A stretch of 64,000 nucleotides of DNA. Origin: Thermomonas sp. (GTDB lineage Bacteria; Pseudomonadota; Gammaproteobacteria; Xanthomonadales; Xanthomonadaceae). Where the stretch lies: the NCBI RefSeq assembly GCF_029945965.1, contig NZ_JAQSDO010000015.1, positions 933,952-997,951 of the forward strand, in the 5' to 3' direction. Positions within the stretch are counted from its first letter, which is position 1, and every line of letters begins with the position of its first letter. A program made the translations under genes and the position numbers. Positions 8,042-17,474 of this stretch are shown piece by piece. The notes under the pieces were generated by a model, which searched no databases, had not been told where the DNA came from, and saw nothing but the letters and a program-made list of their open reading frames with translations.

Positions 8042-9502
8042 ATGACAGCACACAAGAAACTCAAGAACATTTCAGAAGTCCGTCGCTTCTTCCATCGTCA
8101 CGAGGAGCCCATCTACTTCATCAGCGCGACCAACTTCAACCTGCTCGGTCTCGATGAATGGGCCAAGAACTTCAGCTTCATCTCCTATATCGACTGCTAC
8201 GACGGCCAGCATCCGAACGTGTTCTGCCCGTCGGAACAACCGCATGCCGAATTCGAGTCCATCGAAGACATCAACAACTACCTGTTGCAACACAAGGAAG
8301 TGATCGATCACATCGCGCAGCGCGGTGGCGAGCCGAAGTTCATCTTCCTGATGTTCGACGAACAGACAGAGGCGCTGTCGAAAGAGCTTGGCGCGAAGAT
8401 ATGGTTTCCGCCCGCCGAGTTGCGCAGCCGCCTGGACAACAAGATCGAGACGGTCCGGATCGGCAACAAGGCAGGGGTTCCAAGCGTTCCGAATGCCTTG
8501 TCGCAGATCAATGACTACAAGCATCTGACCGAGGTTGCCGCGAAAGCCAAGCTCGGCGATGACCTGGTGCTGCAATCGGCATATGGCGATTCCGGGCACA
8601 CCACGTTCTTCATCAAGTGCGAGGCTGATTTTGCCAAGCACGCGGATGAAATCATCGGCCATGGCGAGATCAAGGTGATGAAGCGGATCAACTGCCGCGG
8701 CGCCGCGATCGAGGCCTGTGCGACCAAGTCGGGAACGATTGTCGGACCCTTGATGACAGAATTGGTCGGCTTCGGTGAACTGACGCCTTACCGGGGCGGC
8801 TGGTGCGGCAATGAAATATTCGCCAATGCATTTTCTGCCCGCGTCCGCGCCAAGGCCCGCGATTACACATTCGCCTTCGGCGAGCAGCTGCGAAAGGAAG
8901 GCTATCGGGGTTATTTCGAGCTCGACTTCCTGATCGACATCAAGACCCGCGAAATCTTTCTGGGTGAATTGAACCCGCGAATCACTGGCGCAAGTTCCAT
9001 GACCAACCATGCGGCATTCGCCCATGCCGATGCGCCGCTGGCGCTGTTTCATCTCCTGGAATTCTCGGGTGTCCCGTTCAACGTGGACATCCCCGAGCTC
9101 AACGCCCGCTGGGCCGATCCACAAAATATTGATTCGTGGTGCCAGATGGTGATCAAGCACACCGACGATTCGATTGATCGCATTACCCGTGCGCCGGAAA
9201 CGGGGATATGGCGGATGGACGACGATGGCAAGGTGACGTTCTCGCGTTTCGATTATCACAGGCGTGCCGTGCGCAACGAGAACGAGGCGTTCTTCCTGCG
9301 TATCCTCAAGACCGGTGACTACCGCTATGAAGGCGCCGATCTGGGCATCCTGGTGACCCGCGGCCGGGCCATGACCGACGGCTTCGCGCTCACCGAACGA
9401 TCACGCAAGTGGATCGACGGGATTCGCGGCCAGTATCTGGCCGAGCCGCTCACAGGGCCGGTAAAAGAGGAAATCGCCGCGCACGATTTCAAGTTTCTCT
9501 GA
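8042..9502 (+). CDS. ATP-grasp ligase (biotin-carboxylase-like fold)
   Basis: 486 residues. The N-terminal domain (~1-130) resembles a pre-ATP-grasp domain. The ATP-grasp core shows VRIGNKAGVPSVPNALSQI, DLVLQSAYGDSGHTTFFI (glycine-rich phosphate loop), MKRINCRGAAIEACAT and the metal-binding GELNPRITGASS (Glu309, Asn311). There is no biotinyl domain or carboxyltransferase nearby, so a carboxyl-amine ligase that activates an acid as acyl phosphate is more likely than a true biotin carboxylase. It starts 2 bases after the decarboxylase stop and ends 39 bases before the C45-type gene. With those neighbours it plausibly forms an amide between an amino acid and another amine; this is inference. Confidence 0.8.
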   Translation: MTAHKKLKNISEVRRFFHRHEEPIYFISATNFNLLGLDEWAKNFSFISYIDCYDGQHPNVFCPSEQPHAEFESIEDINNYLLQHKEVIDHIAQRGGEPKFIFLMFDEQTEALSKELGAKIWFPPAELRSRLDNKIETVRIGNKAGVPSVPNALSQINDYKHLTEVAAKAKLGDDLVLQSAYGDSGHTTFFIKCEADFAKHADEIIGHGEIKVMKRINCRGAAIEACATKSGTIVGPLMTELVGFGELTPYRGGWCGNEIFANAFSARVRAKARDYTFAFGEQLRKEGYRGYFELDFLIDIKTREIFLGELNPRITGASSMTNHAAFAHADAPLALFHLLEFSGVPFNVDIPELNARWADPQNIDSWCQMVIKHTDDSIDRITRAPETGIWRMDDDGKVTFSRFDYHRRAVRNENEAFFLRILKTGDYRYEGADLGILVTRGRAMTDGFALTERSRKWIDGIRGQYLAEPLTGPVKEEIAAHDFKFL

Positions 9503-9541
9503 TGGCAGCCTTGGCATAACTCAAGTCACCAGGATGTCATC

Positions 9542-10516
9542 TTGAACATCACGTTTACCGCGATGGCAGACGATGCGTCCGGACACGCCTGGCAGGGTGT
9601 GTTCGGGCGTTTATGGCCTGCGTATCGTCAGTGGTATGTCCGCGACGGCAGCCTGGCGCGCCCAAGCTTCCTGGCGTGCCGAAGAGCGCTTGAATTGCAC
9701 ATGCCGGAGTTCGTGCCGCGATGGGCGAAACTGGCCGAGCTAGCAGGTGGCGGCGACCTGGCAGCCAGGTTCCTCAGTCTCTGGTGCCCGCCGGCTTATG
9801 ACAGTGCCTGCTCGCAGGCCATCTGGCCGGGGCACGAGCCGCTGTTGGTTCGCAATTACGACTATTCTTCGAAACTCTTCGACGCGCTGATCCTGCATAC
9901 GCAGTGGGGTACGCGTCGAGTGCTGGGCACCAGTGATTGTCTGGTAGGCCTGGTCGATGGAATCAACGAAGATGGCTTGGCGCTGTCGCTGACGTTCGGA
10001 GGCAGGCGCGAGGTTGGCGTGGGATTCGGCGTTCCAATCGTGCTGCGTTATGTACTCGAGACATGCTCAACGGTCGCCGAGGCAGCGGTGGCACTTGCCC
10101 GCATCCCGACGCACATGGCCTACAACGTCACCGCTCTCGACGCCAGCGGAGCCCGTGTAACGGTTCACCTGTCGCCCGACAGACCCGCTCAAGTGACGAC
10201 CGCAGCCGTGGCTACAAACCATCAGCCTGGCTTCGAAGTCAGCGGCCATGTGTATCAAACAGCCACCATAGAACGCGAACATTATCTGTTGCGGCGGTTG
10301 ACCCTGCACCAGGAACCACAGGACAAATTCATCGCCGCATTCCTGCGTCCGCCGCTTTTTTCACTCGCGCATGAACGCAGCCGTGCAACCCTGTATACCG
10401 CCGCCTTCCGACCCAGGCAGAAAACGCTCACCTACCTCTGGCCGAATATCCAGTGGACGCTGGACGTCAATCATTTCGAGCCTGGTAGCAGGCACATTTA
10501 CTATCCGACGGATTAG
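9542..10516 (+). CDS. C45-type Ntn-hydrolase (acyltransferase/amidohydrolase)
   Basis: 324 residues from a TTG at 9542. AGGA (9531-9534) sits 7 bases upstream, while the first ATG (9563) has no ribosome-binding site, so TTG is preferred. The sequence fits the penicillin acyltransferase-like family C45: Cys90 in DSACSQAIW would become the N-terminal nucleophile after self-cleavage, followed by LLVRNYDYS, LVGLVDGINEDGLALSLTFGG and VVATNH-like AVATNHQPG. Such enzymes swap or remove acyl groups on amines. No signal peptide is visible, so it should act in the cytoplasm. It is last in the cluster and is followed directly by a terminator. A final acyl-transfer or deacylation step is inferred. Confidence 0.8.
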   Translation: MNITFTAMADDASGHAWQGVFGRLWPAYRQWYVRDGSLARPSFLACRRALELHMPEFVPRWAKLAELAGGGDLAARFLSLWCPPAYDSACSQAIWPGHEPLLVRNYDYSSKLFDALILHTQWGTRRVLGTSDCLVGLVDGINEDGLALSLTFGGRREVGVGFGVPIVLRYVLETCSTVAEAAVALARIPTHMAYNVTALDASGARVTVHLSPDRPAQVTTAAVATNHQPGFEVSGHVYQTATIEREHYLLRRLTLHQEPQDKFIAAFLRPPLFSLAHERSRATLYTAAFRPRQKTLTYLWPNIQWTLDVNHFEPGSRHIYYPTD

Positions 10517-10540
10517 TTGCAGACCAGTCCGGGGCCAAAG

Positions 10541-10567
10541 AAAAACCCGCATCGCTGCGGGTTTTTT
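10541..10567. terminator. Rho-independent terminator, possibly bidirectional
   Basis: Stem ACCCGCA (10545-10551), loop TCGC, stem TGCGGGT (10556-10562), then a T run to 10567, with AAAA on the other side. It lies 24 bases after the C45 gene stop and just beyond the 3' end of tRNA-Leu, so it can serve both converging transcripts. Confidence 0.85.
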
Positions 10568-10579
10568 GTTACTTCTAAT

Positions 10580-10664
10580 TGGTGCCCAAGAGGGGACTCG
10601 AACCCCTACGACCTAAATCGCTACCACCTCAAGGTAGTGCGTCTACCAATTCCGCCACCTGGGC
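10580..10664 (-). tRNA. tRNA-Leu (anticodon GAG)
   Basis: 85 bases with an encoded CCA end. The acceptor stem GCCCAGG pairs with CTTGGGC (one G-T). The anticodon stem CTACC/GGTAG encloses loop TTGAGGT, giving anticodon GAG, which reads CUC/CUU. The variable arm is long, as expected for leucine, and the T-loop is GGTTCGAGTCC. It sits 43 bases downstream of secG on the same strand and is probably co-transcribed with tpiA-secG. Confidence 0.95.
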
Positions 10665-10707
10665 AAACAAACGGGTGCAGCTTGCGCCGCCAATATTGTA
10701 AGGCCGA

Positions 10708-11172
10708 TTACTTGCCTTGCGCCGGTGCCGCTGGCGTGGGTGCCTGCTGCGCAGGCGCCGATCCGGCCGGGGCCTTCTGGTCATACTGCGGCAGGTTGAC
10801 CGGGCTGGCCGGCTGCGTTGCGCCTGCTGCGGGGACTTGTGCGGTCGGCACCTTGGCAACGGGAGCCGGCTGCTTGGTCTGCGCAGTCTGCCCCATCACG
10901 CCGAGGTCGGCTGCGGTCGGTCCATTGCCTTCGCGTGCAGTCTTGCTGGCGTAATACGCCATGCCCAGGCTGATGCCGAAGAACAGCACCCCCAACCATT
11001 TGGTGCTCTTGGTCAGGAAATTGGACGACCCACGGGAACCGAACACGGTGGCCGACGCGCCGCCACCAAAACCCGAGCCTGCCTGCGCGCCTGTACCGCG
11101 CTGCATCAGGATCAGGCCGATCATGGCAATGGCCACCAGAACGTAAAGCACATTCACGAGTTGCAACAGCAT
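10708..11172 (-). CDS. secG: protein translocase subunit SecG
   Basis: 154 residues. Two membrane helices (LLQLVNVLYVLVAIAMIGLIL and WLGVLFFGISLGMAYY) flank the conserved cytoplasmic loop MQRGTGAQAGSGFGGGASATVFGSRG, written here across residues ~23-50. SecG assists the SecYE channel during export. The C-terminal ~65 residues form a long Ala/Pro/Gln-rich tail absent from E. coli SecG but common in Xanthomonadaceae. The ATG at 11172 gives the canonical N-terminus; longer upstream frames are non-homologous. It lies 40 bases downstream of tpiA and upstream of tRNA-Leu. Confidence 0.95.
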   Translation of the reverse strand: MLLQLVNVLYVLVAIAMIGLILMQRGTGAQAGSGFGGGASATVFGSRGSSNFLTKSTKWLGVLFFGISLGMAYYASKTAREGNGPTAADLGVMGQTAQTKQPAPVAKVPTAQVPAAGATQPASPVNLPQYDQKAPAGSAPAQQAPTPAAPAQGK

Positions 11173-11212
11173 GGTGCGTGGTTCCGTATCAGATGGTGCG
11201 AATTGGGCTGGA

Positions 11213-11965
11213 TCAGACGGCAGCAGCCGCCACGATGGCCAGGAAGTCGGCAGCGACCAGGGAGGCGCCGCCGATGAGCCCACCGTCGACATCTGCCTGC
11301 GAGAACAGGCTGACGGCATTGTCGGGCTTGACGCTGCCGCCATAGAGGATCGGCAGTGAATCCGCAATTGTAGCATCGCGCGCGGCGATCTCGCCACGGA
11401 TAAACGCATGCACGGCCTGGACCTGGGCCGGGCTGGCGGTCTGGCCAGTCCCTATCGCCCACACTGGCTCGTAGGCGACCACCGCACCGGCGAATGCATG
11501 TTTCCCGGCAACATCGAACACCGCCTGCAGCTGCTGCTCGATACGCCATTCGGTCTGGCCTGATTCGCGTTCACGCAGGGATTCACCTACGCACAGGATC
11601 GGGATCAGGCCGGCGTTCTTGGCAGCCATGAACTTGGCTGCGATCAGCTCGTTGCTTTCCTGATGGTAATGGCGCCGCTCGGAGTGGCCGACCAACCCGT
11701 AGCATGCACCGATGTCTTCCAGCATCGAAGCGGACACTTCGCCGGTATAGGCCCCCTGCTCATTGGCGCTGACATCCTGCGCGCCGAACTTCAGGCCGCA
11801 GGCATCGCAGCGGTCGATCAGCTCGGTCAGGTACGGCAGCGGCGGCAGGATCACCCGAACGACGCCGGCGGGTGCCGGGCCGGCGATGACCGCATCGACC
11901 AGCATGCGCGCAAACACGCGATCGCCATGCTGCTTCCAGTTTCCGGCAACGATCCTCTGGCGCAT
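11213..11965 (-). CDS. tpiA: triosephosphate isomerase
   Basis: 250 residues, the usual length. It interconverts dihydroxyacetone phosphate and glyceraldehyde 3-phosphate in glycolysis. Active-site Lys11 (AGNWKQ), the histidine in GLVGHSERR and the catalytic glutamate in VVAYEPVWAIGTG are present, with the phosphate loop YGGSVKPDN. The start MRQRIVAGNWK at 11965 matches the family. It forms a unit with secG and tRNA-Leu and is divergent from the DUF6445 gene, leaving about 69 bases for two promoters. Confidence 0.97.
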   Translation of the reverse strand: MRQRIVAGNWKQHGDRVFARMLVDAVIAGPAPAGVVRVILPPLPYLTELIDRCDACGLKFGAQDVSANEQGAYTGEVSASMLEDIGACYGLVGHSERRHYHQESNELIAAKFMAAKNAGLIPILCVGESLRERESGQTEWRIEQQLQAVFDVAGKHAFAGAVVAYEPVWAIGTGQTASPAQVQAVHAFIRGEIAARDATIADSLPILYGGSVKPDNAVSLFSQADVDGGLIGGASLVAADFLAIVAAAAV

Positions 11966-12034
11966 GATTTCTTCCGATGGTTGCAGTATTTGCAGTTTAG
12001 CAAGGCATCTACGCCAGCCGGTATAGTCGGCGCG

Positions 12035-12712
12035 ATGAATCGCCCCGCACAATCGATGCGCATCTTGCCGTACCGCAAGCCCACCGAAGGGCGCGACTAC
12101 TGGTTGTTCGACGATGCCCTGCCCGACCCTGATGCCGTGCGCGCAAGGACATTGCAGCGTACAGACTGGATCGATGGCTACCCGTTCAAGCAGGAAAGCT
12201 GGCCTGGCCGGAGGGTGATCCCCGGCCTGCTGCCTGATGAGCTGGATATCATCGAGGACAAGGTCAGGGCCGCGACTGGTGCGAAGAAACTCTGGGTCGG
12301 CGACACCGGCGACGACAACGCCCGGCTCAACCACAACTGCATCCAGGTCGTCGGCGCCGGAGAATGCGAACCGCGCCCGCACACGGACTCGCGCAGGTTG
12401 TGTCGCTACGCTGCGGTTCTCTACCTAAACCCAGGCGTGCCCGCCCATTGCGGCACCAGCTTCTACCGCCAGCGGCTGCCGATGGGACGGCTTGGCGGCA
12501 ACATCGCCCCGCCACCGAACGCAAACCTGGTTGAAGCGCTGGGCACACGTTTCGTGCCACCCGACTCGTTCGTCGAGGATGTCTCGATCCCGTACCGATA
12601 CAACAGCCTGCTGCTCTACCAGAGCAACATGATCCACAGCGCCACCGCCTATTGCGGAGACACACTGGAGGCCAAGCGCATGGCTGCGGTGTACTTCTGG
12701 ATGGCCAAGTAA
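12035..12712 (+). CDS. DUF6445-family protein, 2OG-Fe(II)-oxygenase-like
   Basis: 225 residues from the ATG at 12035; a second ATG at 12056 (MRILPYRK) would give 218. I recognise the DUF6445 pattern. A possible iron-binding triad is RPHTDSRR (His, Asp) and NMIHSATAY (His), followed by EAKRMAAVYFW, resembling prolyl-hydroxylase-like dioxygenases. The substrate is unknown. It is the only plus-strand gene inside the 10.6-25.6 kb minus-strand block. Confidence 0.7.
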   Translation: MNRPAQSMRILPYRKPTEGRDYWLFDDALPDPDAVRARTLQRTDWIDGYPFKQESWPGRRVIPGLLPDELDIIEDKVRAATGAKKLWVGDTGDDNARLNHNCIQVVGAGECEPRPHTDSRRLCRYAAVLYLNPGVPAHCGTSFYRQRLPMGRLGGNIAPPPNANLVEALGTRFVPPDSFVEDVSIPYRYNSLLLYQSNMIHSATAYCGDTLEAKRMAAVYFWMAK

Positions 12713-12755
12713 AGCCAGCGGGTTCTAAACCCAGCATGCACCATCCTGATCTGGC

Positions 12756-13709
12756 TTACTTCAGCTTGATCTCGCGCAGGCGTTCTTCCAGATAATCCTG
12801 TGCGGTGATCGGCTCCGGATAGCGACTGGGGTTGTCCGCGGACATCGTGGACGGCAGCACGTCGATCAGGAAATCCGGATTCGGGTGCAGGAAGAACGGC
12901 GTGGAATAGCGCGGCTGGCGCGCCTGTTCTCCAGGTGGGTTCACCACGCGATGCGTGGTCGATGGATACACATGGTTGGTCAGGCGCTGCAGCATGTCGC
13001 CGATGTTGACGACGATCGTGTCGGCGTCCGATGTAAACGGCACCCACTCGCCCTTCTTCGACAACACTTCCAGGCCAGCGGCGCTGGCACCGACCAGCAA
13101 AGTGATCAGATTGATGTCCTCGTGCGCACCGGCGCGGACATTGGGGATGTCATCGGCGGTGATTGGTGGATAGTGGATCGGGCGCAGGATCGAATTGCCG
13201 AAGTCGGTCTTGTCGGCGAAATAGTCCACGGCCAGCCCGATATGCAGGGCCAGTGCCGACAGTACTTGTGAACCGAGTGCATCCAGCGATTGGTACAGGC
13301 CATAGCCGACCCGCTGGAAACCGGGCACTTCGTCCGGCCACAGGTTCTCGGGCATGTCCGTGGCATATTGCGAATCGCGCGGGATTTCGCGACCGATGTG
13401 CCAGAACTCCTTAAGGTCGGAATACTGCGCGCCCTTCGCGGTTTCCACGCCGAACTGCGTGTAACCACGCGCACCGCCGCCACCCGCCACGTGGTACTTG
13501 CGCTTGGCCGCTTCCGGTAGTACGAAAAAGGCCTGGAAAGTCCGGTAAGCCTCATCGATCTGTTGCTGCGGAATGCCGTGGCTGCGGATGCCGGCAAACC
13601 CCCATTCGCGGTACGCGGCGCCAAGCTCGTCGATGAAGGCCTGGCGGTCTTCAGGGCTTGTTGGCTGGGTGAAACGGCGAATATCGAGGGTCGGGATCCG
13701 GCTGCTCAT
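12756..13709 (-). CDS. isopenicillin-N-synthase-like 2OG-Fe(II) dioxygenase
   Basis: 317 residues starting MSSRIPTLDIRRF. It has the N-terminal DIOX_N-type domain and the C-terminal jelly roll of plant-type 2-oxoglutarate dioxygenases. The iron ligands are visible in AGAHEDINLITLL (His, Asp) and STTHRVVNP (His), and the arginine of RYSTPFFLHPN would bind 2-oxoglutarate. Bacterial members are common and mostly uncharacterised; there is no evidence of beta-lactam synthesis. It lies 67 bases downstream of glmM on the same strand and may be co-transcribed with it. Confidence 0.85.
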   Translation of the reverse strand: MSSRIPTLDIRRFTQPTSPEDRQAFIDELGAAYREWGFAGIRSHGIPQQQIDEAYRTFQAFFVLPEAAKRKYHVAGGGGARGYTQFGVETAKGAQYSDLKEFWHIGREIPRDSQYATDMPENLWPDEVPGFQRVGYGLYQSLDALGSQVLSALALHIGLAVDYFADKTDFGNSILRPIHYPPITADDIPNVRAGAHEDINLITLLVGASAAGLEVLSKKGEWVPFTSDADTIVVNIGDMLQRLTNHVYPSTTHRVVNPPGEQARQPRYSTPFFLHPNPDFLIDVLPSTMSADNPSRYPEPITAQDYLEERLREIKLK

Positions 13710-13776
13710 GGCATCTGGCCTGCAAGGGTTGCGCGGAGTGTGGATCCGCCGCGGGGCTATAGGTTTGAGACTTCGA

Positions 13777-15146
13777 TCAGGTCGCTGCAACGGCGGCAGC
13801 ATCGTGCACGGCTGCGGCGAGGCGTTCCAGTGTGGCATCGACCAGCGCGACGTCATCGGCTTCGACCGTGACCCGCACCACCGGCTCGGTGCCAGACGCA
13901 CGCAGGAAGGCGCGACCACGTCCCTCGACGCTGGCCTGTGCCTGCACGAGCGCAGCCTGCACGCTGGCGGCTTCGGCCGGCTTGCTGGTGCCGGCATAGC
14001 GCACGTTGATGGTTTTTTGCGGAACCTTGTGCAAGCCCTGCAATGCTTCGGCCAGGCCAATACCCCGCCGCTGCAACACTTCCAGCACCTGCAACGCACT
14101 GACAATGCCGTCGCCGGTACTGGTACGGTCCAGGCACAGCAAATGCCCCGATGCTTCGCCACCAAGTACGCCGCCATGCGCCAGCAACTGCTGGTGCACA
14201 TGACGGTCGCCGACCTTGGCGCGCAGGAAGTCGATGCCGCGCTCGCCAAGCGCACACTCGAAACCATAGTTGGTCATCAACGTCCCGACCACCGGGCCAT
14301 CCAGGCGCCCACTTTGCTGCCAGTCGCAGGCCAGCACGTACAGCAGGTCGTCGCCGTCATGCACGCTGCCATCGGCATCGACAAACAGCACGCGGTCGCC
14401 GTCGCCATCGAAGGCGATGCCGAGGTCGGCGCCGGTCTCGCGCACGCGCGAAGCCAACAACTGAGGATGCGTTGAACCGACGCCTTCGTTGATGTTCAGC
14501 CCGTTCGGCTCGACGCCGATGGCCTCGACACGAGCGCCGAGTTCGCGCAGCACCAGCGGGGCGAGTTGGTAGGTCGCTCCGTTCGCGCAATCCACAACGA
14601 TCCGCATGCCGTCCAGGTTGAAGCCCTTCGGTACCGAATTCTTGCAGGCTTCGACATAGCGGCCAATGGTGTCGCGGGTTCGCACCGCCTTGCCCAACAA
14701 CTCCGATGCCACCGTACTGAACGGCTGGTCGAGTGCGGCTTCGATTGCCAGTTCGGTTGCGTCGTCGAGCTTTTCACCATGTGCGGAGAAGAACTTGATG
14801 CCGTTGTCGTTATGCGGGTTGTGCGAGGCGGAAATGACGATGCCGCCATCGGCGCGCATCGATCGGGTCAGGTGCGCCACCGCAGGAGTCGGCATCGGAC
14901 CCATCAGTTGCACGTCCACGCCCGCGGCGACCAGGCCGGCTTCAAGTGCAGCCTCGAACATGTAGTTGGAAATCCTGGTGTCCTTGCCGATCAGAACCAT
15001 GGGATTGCGCCAGACCCGGTCCTGCTCGCGTGCCGCCGCGGTCAGTGCATGACCATAGGCATTGCCCAGGCGCAACACGAAGTCTGCCGAGATCACGCCC
15101 TCGCCGACCCTGCCGCGGATACCGTCGGTGCCGAAGTAACGCCGGC

Positions 15147-15150
<4 letters not shown>
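13777..15150 (-). CDS. glmM: phosphoglucosamine mutase
   Basis: 457 residues. It converts glucosamine-6-phosphate to glucosamine-1-phosphate for peptidoglycan and LPS precursors. The phosphoserine loop is [14 protein letters not shown], with Ser109 the predicted phosphorylated residue. The metal loop is [13 protein letters not shown], the sugar loop GGEASGHLL and the phosphate-binding [14 protein letters not shown]. The start overlaps the accD stop by four bases, so it is translationally coupled as the last gene of the trpFBA-accD-glmM series. Confidence 0.96.
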
Positions 15151-16034
<884 letters not shown>

Positions 16035-16128
16035 TCGGAAGCATCACCTTCGTTCATCAGGCGCATCGGCTTGATTCGTCATCCAGGCGGGTGCCCGAAT
16101 GACCGCCGATGAGTCTAGCGCAGTCGAC

Positions 16129-16947
16129 TCAGGCGGCTACGACAGCCGGACTGTCCAGTGCCATGCGCAACGGACGCAGGAATGCCGCGGCGCGCGTTGC
16201 CGCTTCGTCGGCATCGACACTGCCAGCCAGCGCGGAGACCAAAGCACTGCCCACGACCACGCCATCGGCATGCTCGGCCATTGCGCGTGCACTAACTGCA
16301 TCGCGGATGCCGAAACCGGCGAACACCGGCGCAGGACCCAGCGAGCGTAGTTGCTGCAGACGTTGGCCGGCATCGCTCACGTCCAGCCGATCCGCCCCGG
16401 TCACGCCGGCGAAGCTGACGTAGTAGAGGTAACCGTCGGCCTGGGCGCACAGGCGTTCGAGCCGTGCTTGCGGTGTAGTTGGCGACGCCAGCGAAATCAA
16501 CGCCAGGCTGTGATGCCTGAACGCAGCGCGGTATTCGTCGGCTTCTTCCGGCGGCAGGTCCACCAGCAGCACTCCGTCGACGCCAGCCTCGGCCGCATCG
16601 GCCGCGAACGTGGCCACACCGCGGATCTCGACCGGATTCAGGTAGCCCATCAGCACCACCGGCGTCGCCTCGTCGCGCTCGCGGAAGCTGCGCACGCAAT
16701 CGAGCACGTAGCGCAGGCCGGCGCCGCGCAGCAGCGCGCGTTCGGAACTGCGCTGGATGACCGGCCCATCCGCCATCGGGTCGGAGAACGCCACGCCAAG
16801 TTCAATCACGTCCGCGCCGGCTTCAGCCAGCGCATGCATGACCGGCACCGTCGCCGCCAGCGATGGATCGCCCGCGGTGATGAACGGCACCAGCGCCTTG
16901 CGCCCGGCTGAACGCAAGGCGCCCAGCCGTTGCTGCAATCGGGTCAT
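16129..16947 (-). CDS. trpA: tryptophan synthase alpha chain
   Basis: 272 residues. It cleaves indole-3-glycerol phosphate to indole and passes indole to TrpB. Catalytic Glu49 (VIELG) and Asp60 (FSDPMADG) are at canonical positions. The usual GVPFSDP reads GVAFSDP here, an uncommon Pro-to-Ala change. The ATG overlaps the stop of the DUF3144 gene by four bases, so the alpha chain is coupled to that gene rather than directly to trpB. Confidence 0.96.
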   Translation of the reverse strand: MTRLQQRLGALRSAGRKALVPFITAGDPSLAATVPVMHALAEAGADVIELGVAFSDPMADGPVIQRSSERALLRGAGLRYVLDCVRSFRERDEATPVVLMGYLNPVEIRGVATFAADAAEAGVDGVLLVDLPPEEADEYRAAFRHHSLALISLASPTTPQARLERLCAQADGYLYYVSFAGVTGADRLDVSDAGQRLQQLRSLGPAPVFAGFGIRDAVSARAMAEHADGVVVGSALVSALAGSVDADEAATRAAAFLRPLRMALDSPAVVAA

Positions 16948-17405
16948 TCCTTGGCCGGAGCAAGCGGTGGCACGGCGCCGGCGGCAGACACGTAGTCATT
17001 GGCCGGGGTGGCAGCGCCTTCCGCAGGCGTGGCCATGCGACCGACCTGCAGGCCTGCGTCTGCGTATTCCGCTGCCAGCTCGGACTCGCCCACGTCGATG
17101 TTGCGTTCCTGCCCCAAACCATCCAGATGTTCATTGAGCATCCGGCGATACATATGGGTCATGTAGTCCAGGAAATCGGTGCGCTCGCCCGGCACACGGG
17201 ACGGGTCGATCATCGTCAGGAACACATGCGAATTGAAGCGTGCGGCGGCAAACATGCTGGCCAGACTGATGCGCTTGTCGCCGAACTGCTGGGCCTGCCG
17301 ATGGGTGAGCTCGAGGTATTCATTGACGCACTCGAAGAACTTCGGGTCCACATTGGATTGTTGATTGGCCTCGGGCTGGGCCTGGGCATTGTCTTGGTCG
17401 GCCAT
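16944..17405 (-). CDS. DUF3144-like protein inside the trp operon
   Basis: 153 residues. Residues ~20-95 (FFECVNEYLELTHRQA, ISLASMFAAARFNSHVFL, YRRMLNEHLDGL) match my recollection of DUF3144, a small helical domain of unknown function. A Gln/Asn-rich start and an Ala/Pro-rich tail flank it. There is no signal or membrane segment. It lies 69 bases after trpB and overlaps trpA by four bases. Insertion between trpB and trpA is unusual because the two enzyme subunits work together; whether it affects the complex is unknown. Confidence 0.72.
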   Translation of the reverse strand: MADQDNAQAQPEANQQSNVDPKFFECVNEYLELTHRQAQQFGDKRISLASMFAAARFNSHVFLTMIDPSRVPGERTDFLDYMTHMYRRMLNEHLDGLGQERNIDVGESELAAEYADAGLQVGRMATPAEGAATPANDYVSAAGAVPPLAPAKE

Positions 17406-17474
17406 GGCCGGACTCCTGGATCGTTGATTAGCCGGCTATTGTCGCGCAACTGGGCGCTCCGGGCCAGCTTCCCC

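Noticed and set aside
8072-9259. 395-codon open frame on the minus strand
   Set aside because: Antisense to the ATP-grasp gene of the four-enzyme cluster; its composition reads as the mirror of that gene, with no domain.
8042-9502. Biotin carboxylase subunit of an acyl-CoA carboxylase
   Set aside because: No biotin carrier or carboxyltransferase gene is adjacent (accD at 15147-16034 belongs to a separate operon), and the neighbours suggest a carboxyl-amine ligase.
3769-10664. Genomic island integrated at tRNA-Leu
   Set aside because: No integrase, transposase or direct repeat of the tRNA 3' end was seen at the other boundary. Kept only as a synteny question.
9542-13709. Possible beta-lactam pathway: C45 penicillin-acyltransferase-like and isopenicillin-N-synthase-like genes in the same region
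   Set aside because: Both names reflect broad superfamilies. The oxygenase lies beside glmM on the other strand beyond tRNA-Leu, secG and tpiA, and no peptide synthetase is present.
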